A stretch of 7,071 nucleotides of DNA from Bacillota bacterium (GCA_023460055.1 JAEWRJ010000140.1:1-7071), one strand, 5' to 3'; numbered from the stretch's first letter, positions 1 through 6,494 are shown. The notes: generated by a model from the sequence alone, not told the origin. Numbers and translations are program-made.

Positions 1-25
1 AGTGACCACCCCCTCATTGTTTACT

Positions 26-126
26 ATATCTGCTTATTCGTGATAAATACGAAAACTCCTTTTGGTTTTTTGGGATATTTAAAAATGTTTTTAACCCTCT
101 CAGCTAAGACAGGGGTGAATAGTAAC
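26..126. repeat. Left arm of a 101-bp perfect inverted repeat (partner 6971-7071)
   Basis: Bases 26-126 are the exact reverse complement of 6971-7071, with no mismatch over 101 bp. Identity stops at 126/6971 on the inner side. On the outer side the comparison is cut off by the right window edge, so the true repeat may be longer and may include bases 1-25. The inner tip, read outwards, is GTTACTATTCACCCC. The arm is AT-rich and non-coding. Read outwards on the minus strand, an ATG at 17 opens a frame (MRGWS) that runs off the window and has no ribosome binding site. The likeliest explanation is two copies of an insertion sequence end facing the core in opposite directions. The family is not identified, and an assembly artefact is possible. 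Bases 127-166, between this arm and the sufU stop, show no clear feature. Confidence 0.9.
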
Positions 127-166
127 TAAATTTTGAATAAAGCGGTAAAATATTGTGCAAAAATAG

Positions 167-622
167 TCAGATGCCGTCAGGGGTTTCCTTCGTCAGCCAC
201 TGATTGACCGCTTCCTCCAGGGTATGCCAGGCCAGCACGGCACATTTGGTTCGGGCTGGCATCTTCGACAGTCCGCGAAAGGCAACCGCGTCTTCAAGTT
301 CCTCCAGCTCTTCCTCTGTTTGCGCGTCGCCGCGTATCATGGCGATGAACAGCCGCGCCAGGCGCTTGGCTTCCCCCGCTTCCATCCCCTCCATCATATC
401 AGCCAGCACGGAGGCGGAGGCCGATGAAATGGCGCAGCCGCTGCCTGATAGGCCGACCTTTTTGATGACGCCGCGCTCGATCTCAAGCGACAGGCTGATC
501 TCATCGCCGCAGCTGGGGTTCACCCCGCGCAGGGTGATATCGGCATGCTCCAGCGGATGCCAGTGCGCTTTATCCTTGGCATACTCCGTTATGATGTCTG
601 TATACAGTTCATTAAGCTCCAT
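167..622 (-). CDS. sufU: SufU, zinc-dependent sulfur-transfer protein of the SUF system
   Basis: A 151-residue protein of the SufU/IscU-like fold, close to the family's usual length of about 150. In Bacillota SufU accepts persulfide sulfur from SufS and passes it on in cytoplasmic Fe-S cluster assembly, using a zinc site. The expected ligands are visible: C38 and D40 in NPSCGD, C63 in GSGCAISSAS, and C127 in RTKCAVLAW, matching the Cys-Asp-Cys-Cys set of Bacillus subtilis SufU. The region between the second and third cysteines includes the helical insert that separates SufU from IscU. The ATG at 622 is chosen over an upstream in-frame start at 670 because AGGAGG lies about 10 nt before it and MELNELYTDII is the usual N-terminus. 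The start overlaps the end of sufS by 11 nt, which suggests translational coupling. It is the last gene of the operon, and no intrinsic terminator is visible after it. Confidence 0.95.
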   Translation of the reverse strand: MELNELYTDIITEYAKDKAHWHPLEHADITLRGVNPSCGDEISLSLEIERGVIKKVGLSGSGCAISSASASVLADMMEGMEAGEAKRLARLFIAMIRGDAQTEEELEELEDAVAFRGLSKMPARTKCAVLAWHTLEEAVNQWLTKETPDGI

Positions 623-1838
623 AGCCCAGCCACCTCCTGACCTCCCGCAGGCTTCCAGCCAGGCGGTCAATATCGTCCTTGGAGTTATACAGATACAGGC
701 TCGCCCTGCAAGTGGACTGCACGCCCAGGTGCTTCATAAAGGGCTGGGCGCAGTGATGGCCGGAGCGGATGGCCACATGATCCGCGTTGACGATCGTGGC
801 CACATCATGGGGATGCGCCCCTTCGATATTGAAGCTGACAACACCTACTCTATGATCCATATCCCGGGGGCCTGCCAGCTGAATATGCGGCACCGCCTTC
901 AGGCTGTCCAGCAGATAGCCGGTCAGTTCCCGCTCCTTTGCTTCTATGCTGTCCATGCCGATCGCGTTCAGGTAATCGATCGCCGCGGCCAGGCCGACAG
1001 CGCCGCCAACATCCAGCGTGCCCGCTTCAAACTTCTGCGGCAGAGGCGCGAAGGTCGCGCTCTGCTCCTCCACATACTCGATCATATCGCCGCCAAACAG
1101 GAAGGGCGGCATACTGTCCAGCAGCTCGCGCTTTCCGTACAGGATGCCTACGCCCCCCGGGCCCAGCATCTTGTGAGACGAAAAGACATAGAAATCAGCG
1201 TCCAGCGTCCTGACATCCACAGGGATATGGGGAACGGCCTGCGTGCCGTCGACCAGCACCCTGGCTCCCACACTGTGCGCCCTCGCGATAATTTCCTCCA
1301 CCGGGTTGATCACGCCGGTCACGTTTGAGATATGGCCCACCGCCACCAGCTTGGTCGCGGGCGTGATCTTCTCCTCGATTTCGGAATCAGGCAGGCGTCC
1401 TTCCCGATCGGTATACAGATACCTTAGCTTTGCCCCGCTTACGCGCGCCGCGTACTGCCAGGGGATCAGGTTGCTGTGATGCTCGGACACCAGCAGGGCG
1501 ATCTCATCGCCGAAACCAAGCTCCTTGATGGCGAAGGTACGCGCCACCAGGTTGATGGATTCCGTCGCCCCCTTGGTGAATATGATCTCCTCAGTCCCGG
1601 CGGCACCAATGAAGGCGCGCACGGTCTCACGGGCATGTTCAAGCGCCCGGGTCGCAGCGACCGAGAGGTCATAGGCGCCCCGATGGGGGTTGGCGTTCTC
1701 CCTCAGGTAAAAGGCCTCCACGGCATCCAGCACTGCGCGCGGCTTCTGGGTTGTGGCGGCGTTATCCAGGTAGGCCCACCGCCTGTTTTTTTCGTCTGCC
1801 CGGGTCAGCAGGGGAAAATCAGCAATATATGCGTTCAT
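612..1838 (-). CDS. sufS: SufS, group II cysteine desulfurase
   Basis: A 408-residue PLP enzyme that removes sulfur from L-cysteine, giving alanine and an enzyme persulfide, and feeds it to SufU. The length equals the family norm of about 406. Visible landmarks are NAATTQKP near residues 26-33, H121 in SEHHSN stacking on the cofactor, D197 and Q200 in VDGTQAVPH, the PLP-binding K223 in FSSHKMLGPGG, the catalytic C363 in RSGHHCAQP and R378 in STCRASLYLYN, which binds the substrate carboxylate. C363 sits in the short-loop context of SufS rather than that of IscS. The ATG at 1838 lies 3 nt after the sufD stop, with a GGGGAGGGG ribosome binding site inside the sufD end. The stop overlaps the sufU start, so the desulfurase and its sulfur acceptor are coupled. 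Confidence 0.97.
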   Translation of the reverse strand: MNAYIADFPLLTRADEKNRRWAYLDNAATTQKPRAVLDAVEAFYLRENANPHRGAYDLSVAATRALEHARETVRAFIGAAGTEEIIFTKGATESINLVARTFAIKELGFGDEIALLVSEHHSNLIPWQYAARVSGAKLRYLYTDREGRLPDSEIEEKITPATKLVAVGHISNVTGVINPVEEIIARAHSVGARVLVDGTQAVPHIPVDVRTLDADFYVFSSHKMLGPGGVGILYGKRELLDSMPPFLFGGDMIEYVEEQSATFAPLPQKFEAGTLDVGGAVGLAAAIDYLNAIGMDSIEAKERELTGYLLDSLKAVPHIQLAGPRDMDHRVGVVSFNIEGAHPHDVATIVNADHVAIRSGHHCAQPFMKHLGVQSTCRASLYLYNSKDDIDRLAGSLREVRRWLGYGA

Positions 1839-1841
1839 ATC

Positions 1842-2936
1842 TCATTCCCCTCCCCTGTCGATCGATTCCTCCACAGCCGCCATGATCTCCTCGCGGATCT
1901 GTTCGTCCGGTATGTCTTCCAGTATCACGTCAAACGAGGCCTTGGCCACCAGCTTGCGGGCATCCTCCTCGGAAATTCCGCGGCTGAGGATGTAGAACAT
2001 CACGTCCTCATCAAGCCTGCCCGAGCTGGCCGCGTGCGCGCCTTCCACATCATGCTCGCCGCACAGCAGGAGAGGAACGGATATATTGCGCGCCTTGCTG
2101 CCCAGCAGCAACACGCTTTCTTCCTCCCGGCCTTTGGAGCCTGAAGCGCCTTTGACAAAGTCAAGCGTGTCACGCAGCACCTTGTGGCTGGTGCCGTGCA
2201 GGATGCCGCGCGCCTTGATATCGGAAAGTGTCTTTTTCCCCCGGTGCTCAGCCCGGTAGGTCATATCCAGCTTTCTGTCGCCGTCGCCCAGGTAGAGCAC
2301 ATCCAGCTTCAGCTGAGCGCCCTCGCCGGCAAGCTGCACGCTGCAGCTGGCGTTGCTGACGGCCGCGCCCAGTTCCGCCATCGTGATGGTCAGGCTGGCC
2401 TTCGCATCAACGATGGCTTCGACCGCGTCCGTATGCGTTGCCTGCTTGTTGAGGGACTGCAGCTTGATGAGGTGCAGCTCACTGCCGGGCGCGCAAGTCA
2501 CGCGGGTAATGCCCGTATGCTCGGCCGGCGTGCCGTCCTCACCGTAATACTTGATGATGACGCAGGCCTTGGACCCTTCCTCCGCCTGGATGTACAGCTC
2601 CTCCGATTGGACGGGGGCGGCCCCGCTCAGGCGGCAGGTGATCACCAGCGGCGCGGCTTGCGCGTAGCCCCTGGGGATGCGGATATGGTGCCTTTGCGCG
2701 GCGCTGCCCGCGATAAACGCGGACAATTCTTCGGGCACAAAATAGTCAGCCCCGCGGCTTTTGAAGCCCGTTTCCGGGATATGCCGGGAAAGCATCAGCT
2801 CTTCAGGATTCTCGATCACAAAGGACTCCGGCGAAGCGCTTGACTGCGCCGGGTTTAACAATACGTCTATCTCATTAACCCGCGGCCTGCGCCATACGCG
2901 CACAGGCATGCGGTTGATCACAATACTTTGACTCAT
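1842..2936 (-). CDS. sufD: SufD, Fe-S cluster assembly scaffold subunit
   Basis: A 364-residue SufB/SufD-family protein that partners SufB in the cytoplasmic SufBC2D scaffold. It is shorter than the roughly 420-440 residues of the E. coli and B. subtilis proteins, with the reduction in the N-terminal part. The beta-helix core and C-terminal helical domain, which docks SufC, are complete. The conserved C-terminal segment VEGAHAASSGRL followed by FYILSRGIS is present. H301 there aligns with the functional His360 of E. coli SufD, while the cysteine two residues before it in E. coli is glycine (G299) here. The ATG at 2936 is preceded at 5 nt by AAGGAG, which itself overlaps the sufB TAA stop. The gap from sufB is 9 nt and that to sufS is 3 nt, so this is a core operon gene. 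Confidence 0.93.
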   Translation of the reverse strand: MSQSIVINRMPVRVWRRPRVNEIDVLLNPAQSSASPESFVIENPEELMLSRHIPETGFKSRGADYFVPEELSAFIAGSAAQRHHIRIPRGYAQAAPLVITCRLSGAAPVQSEELYIQAEEGSKACVIIKYYGEDGTPAEHTGITRVTCAPGSELHLIKLQSLNKQATHTDAVEAIVDAKASLTITMAELGAAVSNASCSVQLAGEGAQLKLDVLYLGDGDRKLDMTYRAEHRGKKTLSDIKARGILHGTSHKVLRDTLDFVKGASGSKGREEESVLLLGSKARNISVPLLLCGEHDVEGAHAASSGRLDEDVMFYILSRGISEEDARKLVAKASFDVILEDIPDEQIREEIMAAVEESIDRGGE

Positions 2937-2945
2937 CTGTACTCC

Positions 2946-4352
2946 TTACCCGATCGTGCCTTGAAGTTCAAGGCTGATCAGGCGGTTCATTTCAACCGCG
3001 TATTCCAGCGGCAGCTCCTTGGCGATGGGCTCCACAAAACCCCGGACGATCATGTCTTTGGCCTCGTTCTCACTCAGTCCCCTGGTCATCAAGTAGAAGA
3101 CCGCGGAGTCGCTGATGCGGCCGATCCTGGCCTCATGGCCGATGTCCACCTGGTCGTTGCGTATATCCATCACCGGGATGGTGTCCGCGCGCGATTCACT
3201 GTCCATCATCAGCGATTCGCACACAACGGAGGATTTGGAACCAACCGCCTCAGGCAGGATATGGATATCACTGCGGTAGAGGGCGATGCCGCCGCTCTTG
3301 GAGATGGATTTTGAGCTGACGGTGGAGCTGGTGTTGGGTGCCATGTGGTAGACCTTGGTGCCGGTATCCAGGTGCTGCTCGCTGCCGGCAAAGGTGATGC
3401 CGGTGAAGCTGGAACGCGCCCCTTCCCCCTTTAAAAAGCTGGAAGGATACAGCATGGTCTTGTGAGAGCCGAAAGTACCCGACACCCATTCGATCGCGCC
3501 GTTCTTCTCGATGCTGGAGCGTTTGGTGTTCAGGTTCATCATATTCTTGGACCAGTTTTCGATGGTGGAATAGCGCAGGGTGGCGTTCTCGCGCACATAC
3601 AGCTCCACGCAGCCCGCGTGCAGGTTGACCACATTATAGCGCGGCGCGGAACAGCCCTCGATGAAGTGGGCACGCGCGCCTTTCTCCACCACGATCAGGG
3701 TGTGCTCAAACTGGCCGGCGCCCGGCGCGTTGAGGCGGAAATAGGATTGCAGCGGCACATCCAGCTGCACGCCCTCAGGCACATACACAAAGGAGCCGCC
3801 CGACCAGACTGCGCCGTGCAGCGCCGCGAACTTATGGTCGCTGGGCGGGACGATCTTCATGAACAGGGGGCGGACAAGGTCTTCATATTCCTGCACTGCG
3901 GTTTCCATATCGGTATAGATGACGCCCTTTTGCAGCAGTTCTTCCCTGACCCTGTGGTACACCACTTCGGAATCGTACTGCGCGCCCACCCCGGCCAGCG
4001 ACTCGCGCTCGGCCTTGGGGATGCCCAGGCGCTCAAACGTGTCCTTGATGTAGGCAGGCACATCTTCCCAGTCATCCTTCATGGCGGTGTTGGGCTTGAC
4101 GTAGGTGACGATGTTGTTGATATCCAGCTCATCCAGCGGCGGGCCCCAGACGGGCATCGGGATGGTATTAAAGAGTTCAAGTGAGCGAAGCCGGTGCTTG
4201 CGCATCCATTCGGGCTCGTTCTTTACCCGGGATATCTCCCTGACGATCTCAGGCGTCAGGCCTTCCCTGGTCTGATAATCGCTCTGGACGGCATCGCGGA
4301 AGTCAAACGGGCTTCTGTCAAGTTCGTCTAATACGGTTCTTTCCTTAGCCAT
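2946..4352 (-). CDS. sufB: SufB, Fe-S cluster assembly scaffold subunit
   Basis: A 468-residue SufB, near the usual 465-495. It forms the SufBC2D complex on which Fe-S clusters are built. Family motifs are seen in order: PPSDHKFAALHGAVWSGG, the beta-helix stretch with FIEGCSAP and NLHAGCVELYV, WSKNMMNLNTKRS, and the end region SSVVCESLMMD and DIGHEARIGRI. C378, H406 and E407 have exactly the relative spacing of the functional Cys405, His433 and Glu434 of E. coli SufB, so it should be active. The open frame extends further upstream into sufC, but the ATG at 4352 is chosen because a GGAGGG ribosome binding site lies 7 nt before it and MAKERTVLDELDRS is a normal SufB start. The gap after the sufC stop is 13 nt. 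Confidence 0.97.
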   Translation of the reverse strand: MAKERTVLDELDRSPFDFRDAVQSDYQTREGLTPEIVREISRVKNEPEWMRKHRLRSLELFNTIPMPVWGPPLDELDINNIVTYVKPNTAMKDDWEDVPAYIKDTFERLGIPKAERESLAGVGAQYDSEVVYHRVREELLQKGVIYTDMETAVQEYEDLVRPLFMKIVPPSDHKFAALHGAVWSGGSFVYVPEGVQLDVPLQSYFRLNAPGAGQFEHTLIVVEKGARAHFIEGCSAPRYNVVNLHAGCVELYVRENATLRYSTIENWSKNMMNLNTKRSSIEKNGAIEWVSGTFGSHKTMLYPSSFLKGEGARSSFTGITFAGSEQHLDTGTKVYHMAPNTSSTVSSKSISKSGGIALYRSDIHILPEAVGSKSSVVCESLMMDSESRADTIPVMDIRNDQVDIGHEARIGRISDSAVFYLMTRGLSENEAKDMIVRGFVEPIAKELPLEYAVEMNRLISLELQGTIG

Positions 4353-4365
4353 ATGTAAGCCCTCC

Positions 4366-5115
4366 TCAGGCGAGGACGGTGGCAAAGCCGTTGCGGGCCA
4401 CCTCGTCAATGATATCCGCGCCCTCGGTGCGCACGATGCGCCCCTGGGACAGGATATGCACATGATCCACAGGCAGGTCCTGCAGGATGCGGGTGATGTG
4501 CGTGATGATCAGGATGGATTTCTTAGGACTTCTGAAGCGGTCAACGCTCTGGGCGATGGTACGCACGGCGTCGATATCAAGGCCCGAATCCGTCTCATCC
4601 AGGATCGCCAGCTTGGGGTTAAGCATCTCCATCTGGAGGATCTCGTTCTTCTTTTTTTCTCCGCCGGAAAAGCCGACGTTGAGATAACGGGAGGCATAGT
4701 TCTCGGGGATGCCCAGCTGCGCCATCTTTGCCTGCAGGGCCCTGCGGAAGGGGATCAGCTTTTGCGCCTCGCCCATCTGCGCGTTCTTGGCCGCGCGCAG
4801 GAAACTTTCCACCGTGACACCGCTGATTTCTTCCGGCGCCTGGAAGGAAAGGAAGATGCCGCGCCGGGCGCGGGCGTCCGTCTTTTCTTCGGTAATGTCA
4901 GCCCCTTCAAAAAAGATGCTGCCCTCGGTCACCTCATAGCGGGGATCACCCAGGATCACATTGGCCAGGGTGGATTTGCCGGCGCCGTTTGGCCCCATCA
5001 GGACGTGGATTTCGCCCGGGTTTATATCAAGATCGATGCCGTTGAGGATGCTTTGTCCCTCAACGGACGCGTGAAGGTTTTTGATGCTTAGTAGTTTTTC
5101 TGACATTTTTCGCAC
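4366..5115 (-). CDS. sufC: SufC, ABC-type ATPase of the SUF complex
   Basis: A soluble ABC ATPase of 249 residues, the usual length, which powers cluster assembly by binding SufB and SufD in the cytoplasm. It shows the Walker A GPNGAGKST at 41-49, the Q-loop Q92 in LSFQAP, the SufC-specific signature FSGGEKKKNEILQ at 149-161, Walker B LAILDE at 169-174 followed by the D-loop TDSGLD, and the switch histidine H206 in ILIITH. Two starts are possible. The GTG at 5115 has GGGAG at about 7 nt. The ATG at 5106 gives the commoner N-terminus MSEKLLSIKNL but has only a weak AAGAAG. The GTG is given here because of the ribosome binding site. Either start overlaps the end of the upstream regulator gene, by 28 or 19 nt, so regulator and suf genes share one transcript. 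Confidence 0.96.
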   Translation of the reverse strand: MRKMSEKLLSIKNLHASVEGQSILNGIDLDINPGEIHVLMGPNGAGKSTLANVILGDPRYEVTEGSIFFEGADITEEKTDARARRGIFLSFQAPEEISGVTVESFLRAAKNAQMGEAQKLIPFRRALQAKMAQLGIPENYASRYLNVGFSGGEKKKNEILQMEMLNPKLAILDETDSGLDIDAVRTIAQSVDRFRSPKKSILIITHITRILQDLPVDHVHILSQGRIVRTEGADIIDEVARNGFATVLA

Positions 5116-5621
5116 TTCTTTTCTCCCGCTTCCGGCGGGCAGTCTTTATTTTCGGGGCTGAACTGGGCGGAGCAATGGTCCCCCACAGAGAGGCTGGCAG
5201 CCATCGTATCAAACAGGCCGCCGATCTGCCGGGCGGTTTCTTCATCAAGGTTCTGAACATAGCTCTCGATGTCCCGGTTGATCTTTGCGTAATGCGCGTC
5301 AAACCCGCGGCAGGCTGTCTGGCCGGTTCCGGTCAGCCTGTAGAAGACTTCCTTCTTATTGCCGGCCAGGCGATAGGGCTCGACATAGCCCTTCGCTTCG
5401 AGCTTTTTAGCCAGCTGGGTGGTCGCCCCGTTTGTGACACCCAAATAAATGGACAGTTCGCTGGCCTTGGCGGCAGCGTTCTTTTCCACACATTTCAAAA
5501 AATCAATATCGGACGCCGTCAGCTCATGCGGCGTGCCGTAATCGCGGGCCAGTTTGGATTCACAGGCCATCAGGTTAACGGCCCGGTACAGCTTCTTGAT
5601 CAAAGCTTCCTTGTCACTCAT
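5088..5621 (-). CDS. MarR-family transcriptional regulator with cysteine-rich tail, likely suf regulator
   Basis: A 177-residue winged helix-turn-helix protein of the MarR type, a little longer than the usual 140-160. Helices before residue 35 would form the dimer interface. The DNA-binding part runs over about 35-97: ASELSIYLG, then the recognition helix TNGATTQLAKKLEAKG (63-78), then a basic wing ending in VFYRLT. Long helices follow over about 108-145. The extra piece is a tail with C150, C161, C170 and C173, plus H149, which suggests metal, Fe-S or thiol sensing by analogy with unrelated SufR and IscR. That is inference, not shown. C20, C44 and C104 also occur. The start at 5621 (MSDKEAL) is chosen; ATGs at 5627 and 5630 are possible, and the TTG at 5669 is ruled out because it lies in the -35 box. 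No good ribosome binding site is seen. It is the first gene of the suf operon and its own promoter carries paired palindromes, so autoregulation is likely. Confidence 0.88.
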   Translation of the reverse strand: MSDKEALIKKLYRAVNLMACESKLARDYGTPHELTASDIDFLKCVEKNAAAKASELSIYLGVTNGATTQLAKKLEAKGYVEPYRLAGNKKEVFYRLTGTGQTACRGFDAHYAKINRDIESYVQNLDEETARQIGGLFDTMAASLSVGDHCSAQFSPENKDCPPEAGEKKCEKCQKNY

Positions 5622-5640
5622 TTTCATCATCACGCTCAAA

Positions 5641-5669
5641 ATTATATAGCAGCTAAACAATTCCGTCAA
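5641..5669 (-). promoter_or_regulatory. Promoter of the marR-sufCBDSU operon
   Basis: Read on the minus strand, the -35 TTGACG (5664-5669) and the -10 TATAAT (5641-5646) are separated by exactly 17 bp, a near-consensus sigma-A promoter. The expected start of transcription is near 5634. That leaves only about 4-13 nt before the candidate ATGs of the regulator gene, so the mRNA would be leaderless or nearly so. No other strong promoter was seen before the suf genes. Confidence 0.85.
5645..5657. promoter_or_regulatory. Operator-like palindrome, copy 2, between -35 and -10
   Basis: TATAGCAGCTAAA matches copy 1 (5675-5687) at 12 of 13 positions. It lies in the promoter spacer and touches the -10 box, so a bound repressor would block RNA polymerase. 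The TTAGC/GCTAA half-sites resemble the SlyA (MarR-family) consensus TTAGCAAGCTAA, with a central gap of one base instead of two. Binding by the adjacent MarR-family protein is inferred. Confidence 0.65.
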
Positions 5670-5674
5670 GGTCG

Positions 5675-5687
5675 TTTAGCAGCTAAA
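5675..5687. promoter_or_regulatory. Operator-like palindrome, copy 1, upstream of -35
   Basis: TTTAGCAGCTAAA is a perfect palindrome around a single central base, ending 5 bp upstream of the -35 hexamer. Its centre (5681) is 30 bp from that of copy 2 (5651), close to three helical turns, so two dimers could sit on roughly the same face of the DNA. The 11 bases AGCAGCTAAA plus preceding T/A context are shared between the copies, which makes chance unlikely. Confidence 0.65.
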
Positions 5688-5707
5688 GAATTTAAATGTT
5701 TTCATCA

Positions 5708-5737
5708 AACCGGGCGGGAATGATATCCCGCCCGGTT
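5708..5737 (-). terminator. Hairpin terminator after sod
   Basis: A perfect 12-bp GC-rich stem (AACCGGGCGGGA paired with TCCCGCCCGGTT) with a 6-base loop lies 22 bp after the sod stop. On the minus strand it is followed by only a short T-run (GGTTTGATG), so it is a strong hairpin with a weak U-tract. It separates sod from the regulator-suf promoter 39 bp further on, which argues for independent transcription of sod and suf with some possible read-through. Confidence 0.7.
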
Positions 5738-5759
5738 AACATGTTAAGGCTTGGCTGCC

Positions 5760-6380
5760 TCAGCCCCGGATCACGCGGCTGTAGTTTTCCTCAACCGCCT
5801 TCCAGTTGATCACATTGAAGAAGGCCTTGATATAGTCGGGGCGCAGGTTCTTGTACTTCAGGTAGTAAGCATGCTCCCACACATCAATGCCCAGGATCGG
5901 GGTCAGGCCCTTGCCCTCCATCAGGGGATTATCCTGGTTGGGGGTGGAAGAAAGCACCAGGCCGCCGTCTTTGCGCGCGCTCAGCCAGGCCCAGCCGGAA
6001 CCGAATTGCGCGCCGCCCAGGCGGGCGATCTCGGTTTTGAAAGCTTCAAAGCCGCCCAGCTGCTTGTTGATAGCCTCCGCCAGTTCGCCCTTCGGCTCGC
6101 CGCCGGCGCCCGGTGCCATGGTGGCAAAGTAGAGGTTATGGTTGTAAAAGCCACCGCCGTTGTTGCGGATGGTCTTGCGAAGGGCTTCATCCTGCACCCG
6201 GTCCAGGCCCGACAGCAGCGCCACGATATCCTGTCCGGCGACGCCTGCCTTCTCGGCGGCCTCATTAAGGTTCTTTGTATAAGCAGCGTGGTGCTTGGTA
6301 TAATGCGTTTCCATCGTCAGGGCATCAATATAGGGCTCCAGCGCGTCATAAGCGTAAGGCAGTTTAATCTGTTGATACAT
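5760..6380 (-). CDS. sodA: Superoxide dismutase, Fe/Mn family, probably manganese type
   Basis: A 206-residue SOD, the normal length, with no signal peptide, so cytoplasmic. It converts superoxide to oxygen and hydrogen peroxide. The four metal ligands are H26 (METHYTKHH), H81 (FYNHNLYF), D166 and H170 (DVWEHAYYLKY), the last two in the family signature. Y34 is the second-shell tyrosine. G77 together with the active-site glutamine Q149 in PNQDNPLM is the arrangement of Mn-SODs; Fe-SODs carry that glutamine earlier in the chain. Manganese is therefore predicted, although cambialistic enzymes blur this rule. The ATG at 6380 has AAAGGGAG about 8 nt upstream. It has its own promoter (6466-6494), a leader of about 79 nt and a terminator at 5708-5737, so it is probably monocistronic. 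Sitting next to suf, it fits an oxygen-defence locus, since superoxide destroys Fe-S clusters. Confidence 0.96.
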   Translation of the reverse strand: MYQQIKLPYAYDALEPYIDALTMETHYTKHHAAYTKNLNEAAEKAGVAGQDIVALLSGLDRVQDEALRKTIRNNGGGFYNHNLYFATMAPGAGGEPKGELAEAINKQLGGFEAFKTEIARLGGAQFGSGWAWLSARKDGGLVLSSTPNQDNPLMEGKGLTPILGIDVWEHAYYLKYKNLRPDYIKAFFNVINWKAVEENYSRVIRG

Positions 6381-6440
6381 AATAGTTTCTCCCTTTCAAT
6401 CGTTCGTCTCGTTCGCTTCTGCAAGCGGTTCATCCGGGAT

Positions 6441-6456
6441 GTTAGCATTCGCTAAC
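6441..6456. promoter_or_regulatory. Operator-like palindrome at the sod promoter
   Basis: GTTAGC-ATTC-GCTAAC has perfect 6-bp arms around 4 bases. On the minus strand it lies about +4 to +19 relative to the predicted sod start, an ideal repressor position. Its TTAGC/GCTAA half-sites are the same as in the two suf palindromes, but the central gap is 4 bases instead of 1, so the same protein may or may not bind it. Confidence 0.55.
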
Positions 6457-6465
6457 TATCTATTG

Positions 6466-6494
6466 ATAATATACACGGATAGAGGCGGAATCAA
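6466..6494 (-). promoter_or_regulatory. Promoter of sod
   Basis: Minus-strand -35 TTGATT (6489-6494) and -10 TATTAT (6466-6471) with a 17-bp spacer, sigma-A type. The predicted start is near 6459, giving a leader of about 79 nt before the ATG at 6380. Confidence 0.7.

Noticed and set aside
1..17. Possible transposase start (ATG at 17, reading MRGWS off the window)
   Set aside because: Only five codons are visible, with no ribosome binding site, so no protein can be claimed.
204..1328. Long plus-strand open frame opposite sufU and sufS
   Set aside because: It is antisense to two genes with complete catalytic motifs, has low-complexity serine runs at its start and shows no recognisable family. 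It is a shadow caused by GC-rich codon use.
3462..4184. Plus-strand open frame opposite sufB, and similar ones opposite sufC, sufD and sod
   Set aside because: These are histidine- and arginine-rich shadow frames without ribosome binding sites or family motifs, each fully covered by a well-supported minus-strand gene.
4353..4463. Upstream extension of sufB into sufC
   Set aside because: The extra 37 residues are antisense-like and do not match SufB, whereas the ATG at 4352 has an excellent ribosome binding site.
5622..5669. Extension of the regulator to a TTG at 5669
   Set aside because: The added codons contain both promoter hexamers, and the TTG is part of the -35 box, so it cannot be in the main transcript.
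5736..5747. Perfect 12-bp palindrome TTAACATGTTAA after sod
   Set aside because: It overlaps the base of the sod terminator and lies downstream of sod, far from any promoter start. Short AT palindromes of this size can arise by chance, and its half-site differs from the TTAGC boxes.
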